A DNA stretch of 10,378 nucleotides, from assembly GCA_017995665.1 (NCBI GenBank), contig JAGOIM010000008.1:1-10378 (forward strand), in the 5' to 3' direction. Positions 6,833-10,378 of the stretch are shown here, one piece after another; within the stretch, counting starts at the first letter, position 1, and every line of letters starts with the position of its first letter. The notes under the pieces are model-generated. The model was not told where the DNA came from. It did no database searches and saw only the letters and a program-made list of their open reading frames with translations. Origin of the DNA: Anaerolineaceae bacterium (lineage in GTDB: Bacteria > Chloroflexota > Anaerolineae > Anaerolineales > Anaerolineaceae). Made by a program: the position numbers and the translations under genes.

Positions 6833-7297
6833 ATGCCAAGTTCATACCTGACACGTGAGGGATATGAGAAATCCGAACAAGAGTTGAATTATTTGCGTTC
6901 AGTGAAACGCAAAGAAGTTGCCCAACGGCTGCAAGATGCCATGGAAGACGGAGAATTGATTGAAAACGCTGAATTTGAAGCGGCGAAAAACGAACAATCC
7001 TTCGTTGAAGGGCGCATTAAGGATCTCGAGATACTGCTTGCTAATGCCCATATCATTGGCGAAGAAGAGAATCCTCATGGGATCGTTCAAGTCGGCTCAA
7101 AAGTAACGATAGCCGAAGAAGGCGGGGAGCCTGAGCTTTATATGATTGTCGGTCCGGCCGAAGCAGACCCCCTCGGGAGAAAGATTTCGAACGAATCGCC
7201 AATTGGGCGGGCTTTGCTCAATCATAAGGTTGGCGAGAAACTGAAAGTGGAAACACCCGGTGGTGCTTACACGGTTGAAATTTTGGAAGTAGAATAA
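6833..7297 (+). CDS. greA: Transcription elongation factor GreA
   Basis: GreA enters the RNA polymerase secondary channel and stimulates cleavage of backtracked RNA, rescuing arrested complexes. The 154 residues match the usual family length. The N-terminal coiled coil (about 8-75) has the tip segment DGELIENAEFEAAKNEQ at 39-55 followed by FVEGRI. The C-terminal FKBP-like domain (about 85-154) contains the family hallmarks SPIGRALL (122-129) and TPGG (141-144). Compared with E. coli GreA as I recall it, where tip residues D41 and E44 help hold the catalytic magnesium, this protein has E41 and E44, a conservative but notable change. It has its own promoter and a clear ribosome binding site, and a strong terminator follows 12 bases after the stop. 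It is unlikely to be a Gfh1-type inhibitor, because the rest of the tip is GreA-like. Confidence 0.95.
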   Translation: MPSSYLTREGYEKSEQELNYLRSVKRKEVAQRLQDAMEDGELIENAEFEAAKNEQSFVEGRIKDLEILLANAHIIGEEENPHGIVQVGSKVTIAEEGGEPELYMIVGPAEADPLGRKISNESPIGRALLNHKVGEKLKVETPGGAYTVEILEVE

Positions 7298-7311
7298 AAA
7301 CCAGGTATATG
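7283..7311 (+). promoter_or_regulatory. Possible lysS promoter inside the greA 3' end and terminator
   Basis: TTGGAA (7283-7288) and TATATG (7306-7311) are separated by 17 bases, each matching four of six consensus positions. Transcription would start near 7318, at the end of the left arm of the greA terminator, so this mRNA would lack that arm and would not be terminated. The match is modest and could be chance, but lysS otherwise lacks an obvious promoter. Confidence 0.25.
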
Positions 7312-7338
7312 CCCCACCCATTTAGGTGGGGCATTTTT
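7309..7338 (+). terminator. Rho-independent terminator of greA
   Basis: A perfect 10-bp stem, ATGCCCCACC (7309-7318) with GGTGGGGCAT (7325-7334), closes a six-base loop and runs into TTTTT (7334-7338). A short A run (7296-7300) lies upstream. This is the strongest terminator in the window. It ends only about 17 bases before the lysS start codon. Confidence 0.92.
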
Positions 7339-7354
7339 ATGTAAAGGACAAAGG

Positions 7355-8893
7355 ATGCTAAAAGACGATTTTTCCGAATTAGAGAACCAAAGACTTAACA
7401 AACTCGAACAAATGCGCGAACAAGGAATAGAAACCTATCCAACGCGTGCTCATAAGACCCACTTCAATGCCGAAGCTGTTGCTGAATTTGAAAAAGCAGA
7501 GGCAGAAGGGCAAACCGAAAGCGCTGAACTTGTTTTAGCCGGACGTTTACGCGCCAAACGCGATATGGGTAAACTGAGTTTTGCTCATATTGAAGATAAG
7601 AGTGGCAAAGTGCAGCTTTTGTTGCGTGTGAATGAGCTTGGTCAGGAAAAATTGGATGAATTTGTCCGCTTCTTTGATTTGGGAGATTTCATCGAAGCCA
7701 AGGGCAAAATGTTTCGCACCCGTCGGGGCGAAGTTACTTTGCAAGTCGAATCTTTTCGTATGCTGGCAAAAGCACTTTTGCAGTTGCCGGCTGATAAAGA
7801 TGAAGTTGTCGACGGCGAGGTGATTCGGCATGCCCAGTTGAGTGACCCCGAAACGCGCTATCGCCAGCGCTATGTCGATTTGGCTGTAAATCAGGAGGTT
7901 CGCGAAATTTTCAAAATTCGGGCCAATACGGTTAAGGCGATTCGTGAATTTTTGGATAATCGCGATTTCTTGGAAGTCGAAACCCCAATTCTCCAGCCGA
8001 TTTATGGCGGTGCTGCGGCGAAACCTTTTACCACTTATCATAATCAGCTCCATCAGCAACTCTTTTTGCGGATTAGTTTTGAGCTTTATCTGAAGCGTTT
8101 GTTGGTTGGCGGTTTGGACAGGGTTTATGAAATTGGGCGCGATTTTCGCAATGAAGGCGTTTCATTCAAGCACAATCCTGAATTCACGCAGCTTGAGTTT
8201 TATATGGCTTATGCTGATTACAAAATCATCATGGATATGACCGAACAGATGGTTGCAGAAGTTGCCCAAAAAGTTTTGGGAACGACCAAAATCAACTTTG
8301 ATGGAAACGAAATCGACCTGACTCCACCCTGGAACCGCATGCAAATCCGTCAGGGCTTAATTGACAACGCCGGAATTGACATCCACGATTACCCGGATGC
8401 CGAATCGTTGGCTGCGGTTATGCGCGAAAAGAAGATTGTATTCAAACCGGGTATCTCCAGAGGCAAGTTAATTAACACGTTGCTGGAAACTTATCTTGAG
8501 CCTTTGATGATTCAGCCGACCTTCCTCTATGACTATCCCCGCGACATCTCGCCATTGGCAAAAGCCATGCCCGATGACCCAACAACGGTTGAACGTTTTG
8601 AGGGTTATATCGGCGGAATGGAAATTTGTAACGCTTTCACCGAATTAAATGACCCGCTTGACCAGGAGCAGCGCTTCCTCGAGAGCGGCCACACTTACAG
8701 CGATGACGAAGAAGAGCGGAACCCGATTGACGAAGATTATATCCAGGCGATGGCTTATGGCATGCCCCCGAACGGCGGTTTGGGTTTGGGCATTGATCGC
8801 TTTGTGATGCTTCTGACCGGTCAGCGCACTTTGAGAGAGGTTATCCTCTTCCCCCATTTGCGCGATGCCGATGCGGAATCGAAGAAAAGTTAA
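7355..8893 (+). CDS. lysS: Lysyl-tRNA synthetase, class II
   Basis: The enzyme charges tRNA-Lys with lysine in the cytoplasm. At 512 residues it is of normal length. An N-terminal OB-fold anticodon-binding domain (about 58-140) starts with LAGRLRAKRDMGKLSF. The class II catalytic core follows: motif 1 around 200-222 (FLEVETPILQ...GGA), motif 2 at 262-281 (RDFRNEGVSFKHNPEF), and motif 3 at 475-486 (GLGLGIDRFVML). GMEICNAFTELNDP at 421-434 and the YIQAMAYGMPPNGG stretch at 462-475 are typical of bacterial LysRS. The ATG at 7355 has AAAGGA at 7343-7348 with a six-base spacer. It directly follows the greA terminator, so it needs read-through or its own promoter. No T-box leader can fit in the 57-base gap. 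Confidence 0.97.
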   Translation: MLKDDFSELENQRLNKLEQMREQGIETYPTRAHKTHFNAEAVAEFEKAEAEGQTESAELVLAGRLRAKRDMGKLSFAHIEDKSGKVQLLLRVNELGQEKLDEFVRFFDLGDFIEAKGKMFRTRRGEVTLQVESFRMLAKALLQLPADKDEVVDGEVIRHAQLSDPETRYRQRYVDLAVNQEVREIFKIRANTVKAIREFLDNRDFLEVETPILQPIYGGAAAKPFTTYHNQLHQQLFLRISFELYLKRLLVGGLDRVYEIGRDFRNEGVSFKHNPEFTQLEFYMAYADYKIIMDMTEQMVAEVAQKVLGTTKINFDGNEIDLTPPWNRMQIRQGLIDNAGIDIHDYPDAESLAAVMREKKIVFKPGISRGKLINTLLETYLEPLMIQPTFLYDYPRDISPLAKAMPDDPTTVERFEGYIGGMEICNAFTELNDPLDQEQRFLESGHTYSDDEEERNPIDEDYIQAMAYGMPPNGGLGLGIDRFVMLLTGQRTLREVILFPHLRDADAESKKS

Positions 8894-8908
8894 GCGAGCT
8901 TAGGTTCT

Positions 8909-8929
8909 CAATCCCTTTGAGGGAGATTG
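8909..8929 (+). other. Hairpin between lysS and the sigma factor gene
   Basis: CAATCCCT (8909-8916) pairs with AGGGAGATTG (8920-8929) across a TTG loop, leaving a two-base bulge. No T run follows, so it is at best a weak terminator. The loop contains the TTG at 8917, which argues against that codon being used as the sigma factor start. Confidence 0.35.
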
Positions 8930-8955
8930 GTTCAATTATTGCAACCAATAGACAA

Positions 8956-9567
8956 ATGGAAGAGTCAATTCTAATCGAAAAGGCCATGAATGGCGATTTG
9001 GACGCTTTTAACCAGCTGGTTATCAGCTATCAGGAGCTTGCTTTTAACCTTGCCTATCGAATCATGAACAACGAAGCTGCCGCGGCTGATGCCACACAAG
9101 ATGCCGTTATTTTGATGTATCGGAAGATGGACAGCTATCGCGGTGGTTCTTTCAAATCCTGGTTTTTACGGATTGTTACCAATACCTGTTACGATGAACT
9201 GCGAAAGCTTAAACGCCGTCCTACTGTTCCGCTTGAACCGGAAACGGAGGATGGCGATTTGATTGAATCGCCGGAATGGCTTGCCGATAAATCGGTTGGT
9301 TTGGAAGAAGCGGCAATCAATGCCCAGCTGGAACAAGCAATTCAAGATTGTTTGAACCAACTTAACCCTGACCAAAAAACAGTGATGGTGATGGTTGATG
9401 TTTCCGGCGAAGATTATGAAACCGTCTCCCAAGTTATTCAAAGTCCGGTTGGAACGGTTAAAAGCCGCTTGAGCCGGGCGCGTTTGAGAATGCAGGAATG
9501 TTTAAAGAACAAGAGGGAACTTTTACCTGAGCAATTTCGTCTAAATATCGAGGATGAAAATGTTTAA
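8956..9567 (+). CDS. ECF-type RNA polymerase sigma factor (sigma-70 family)
   Basis: This 203-residue protein has the two-domain layout of group 4 sigma factors. Region 2 (residues about 5-88) contains the core-binding helix and the -10 recognition segment: DATQDAVILMYRKMDSYRG at 45-63, then FKSWFLRIVTNTCYDELRKLKRR at 66-88. A 40-residue acidic linker follows. Region 4 (about 126-184) has a helix-turn-helix ending in SPVGTVKSRLSRARLRM (163-179) for -35 binding. It would direct RNA polymerase to a stress or envelope regulon. I chose the ATG at 8956 because region 2 begins right after it. The frame extends to a TTG at 8917, but that codon lies in a hairpin loop. No good Shine-Dalgarno precedes the ATG. 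The end overlaps the next gene by eight bases, the usual arrangement with a cognate anti-sigma factor. Confidence 0.93.
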   Translation: MEESILIEKAMNGDLDAFNQLVISYQELAFNLAYRIMNNEAAAADATQDAVILMYRKMDSYRGGSFKSWFLRIVTNTCYDELRKLKRRPTVPLEPETEDGDLIESPEWLADKSVGLEEAAINAQLEQAIQDCLNQLNPDQKTVMVMVDVSGEDYETVSQVIQSPVGTVKSRLSRARLRMQECLKNKRELLPEQFRLNIEDENV

Positions 9568-10378
9568 TCAGGAAAAATTAAGCCCAAGAGATTTGGAGTT
9601 ATTAGCCGCTGCGGTCGACCAGATGCTTAGTGCGTCCGAGCAGGTTGAATTCAACAAGCGTTTGGGCGAGTCACAACATTTTGCGGAGAGCTATCGTCAA
9701 CAGCAAAAGCTGAAGCAGCTGATGGCGCAATTACCGACCCGCTCTGTTCCTCATAACTTCACGCTAACCCGTGCCGAAGCTAAAAATGCGAAACGCTCGG
9801 CTTTTTGGCAACCAATGTTTGGCTGGGCGAGTGCGATTTCGGCTATTTTGTTCGCGACCATTTTTGGCAGTGAATTGATTTTCAATAATTATTCCGCATC
9901 CCCGGCATTAATGGCAAAAGAAGCCCCTTCCCTAAATGAGAGTGTGCCGATGGCAGCTCCGATGGATGAAAGCGAAGACCTGCCAGCGCATGTTATCAAC
10001 TGGAATTACAGCGGTTTTGACGGCATCGGCGGTAAAGGCGGAGCCGGAGGCATCTCCGATTCCGGAGGTGTTGGCATTAATATCTTCCTGGTAGATGTTC
10101 CCGATGTGGCGGTTGAAGATCAGGTTGAGGAATTTAGCCTTAGTGCTGAAGGACCCGCTGATCAAATTTCCGAGGAAAGCTTAGAAGAAGCACCCGAAAT
10201 AAGGGCACTTCCGGAAGAAGAAGCAGAAGAATTTGAAATGCTGAGTGCAGCTCCGGAAGAAGAATTAGAAGGACTGAGTGCAATTCAGGACGAAGAAGTG
10301 ACAGAATCGGAAGCGATCCCAAAAACAACCCCGGAGGAAAATGTCGAACCGCTTGAGCACGAGGCACCGATCATTTAT
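9560..10378 (+). CDS. Probable transmembrane anti-sigma factor (partial, open at right edge)
   Basis: The frame runs from ATG 9560 without a stop to the window end, giving 273 visible residues. GAGGAT at 9550-9555 is a good ribosome binding site, and the gene starts eight bases inside the sigma factor gene. Residues 1-70 form a helical cytoplasmic domain (LSPRDLELLAAAVDQMLSAS then E, F, R, Q-rich helices) like the sigma-binding part of anti-sigma factors. It has no cysteine and no HxxxCxxC zinc motif. One membrane helix lies at about 86-108. The outer part begins with a Ser/Pro/Met-rich stretch, then a glycine-rich patch (152-172), a short hydrophobic INIFLVDVP (173-181), and a strongly acidic Glu-rich region (about 185-270) with imperfect LSA...EEE repeats. 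The predicted role is to hold the neighbouring sigma factor inactive at the membrane until a signal arrives. The function rests on gene position and topology, since no family signature is conclusive. Confidence 0.75.
   Translation, partial: MFNQEKLSPRDLELLAAAVDQMLSASEQVEFNKRLGESQHFAESYRQQQKLKQLMAQLPTRSVPHNFTLTRAEAKNAKRSAFWQPMFGWASAISAILFATIFGSELIFNNYSASPALMAKEAPSLNESVPMAAPMDESEDLPAHVINWNYSGFDGIGGKGGAGGISDSGGVGINIFLVDVPDVAVEDQVEEFSLSAEGPADQISEESLEEAPEIRALPEEEAEEFEMLSAAPEEELEGLSAIQDEEVTESEAIPKTTPEENVEPLEHEAPIIY

Noticed and set aside
7547..8059. 170-codon open frame on the minus strand
   Set aside because: It is antisense to the OB-fold and the start of the catalytic core of lysS, with no domain signature.
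10140..10367. 75-codon minus-strand frame rich in leucine
   Set aside because: It is the reverse complement of the Glu-rich repeat tail: GAA/GAG codons read as leucine- and phenylalanine-rich sequence.
1..10378. Search for CRISPR arrays, insertion sequences, tRNA genes and phage genes
   Set aside because: No regularly spaced direct repeats, transposase motifs, terminal inverted repeats or tRNA-like cloverleafs were seen; the few gaps are under 140 bases.

Overview
The window most likely comes from the chromosome of a bacterium related to Chloroflexota (Anaerolineae-like). This is inference from gene content and protein style: an R3H-domain AAA ATPase directly upstream of thymidylate kinase, a PrsW-family protein, a DsbA/cyclophilin lipoprotein, a Chloroflexota-like LysRS, and moderate GC content. 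No marker gene fixes the taxonomy. Coding density is very high and every gene is on the + strand. I see no mobile element, CRISPR array, tRNA or rRNA, and no gene-free stretch over 300 bases.

Layout: (1) 3-341, the C-terminal part of an unidentified protein cut by the window edge. (2) 474-2761, an AAA ATPase with a C-terminal R3H domain, then tmk two bases later. (3) 2812-6696, a compact envelope block: a lipoprotein fusing a DsbA-like thioredoxin domain to a cyclophilin-type prolyl isomerase, a PrsW-family membrane protease, a PlsC-type acyltransferase and a rhomboid protease. The junctions within this block overlap by 1 to 4 bases, so translation is probably coupled. (4) 6697-7340, a clear promoter with a long leader, greA, and a strong intrinsic terminator. 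(5) 7355-8893, lysS. (6) 8956-10378, an ECF sigma factor overlapping a single-pass membrane protein with the layout of an anti-sigma factor; the latter is open at the right edge.

How the genes fit together: the first part supplies nucleotide metabolism and a nucleic-acid-linked ATPase. The middle block carries out extracytoplasmic protein folding (disulfide plus proline isomerisation), phospholipid acylation and intramembrane proteolysis. greA and lysS serve transcription and translation. The sigma/anti-sigma pair is a probable envelope-sensing switch. In Bacillus subtilis PrsW cleaves the anti-sigma factor RsiW, so PrsW and rhomboid a few kilobases from a transmembrane anti-sigma factor is suggestive, but a functional link is not shown here.

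The most noteworthy items are the DsbA-cyclophilin fusion lipoprotein, the protease/acyltransferase block, the non-zinc anti-sigma-like protein with a very acidic extracytoplasmic tail, the Asp-to-Glu change at a GreA tip position, and the overlap between the greA terminator and a possible lysS promoter. No wholly new system is evident.
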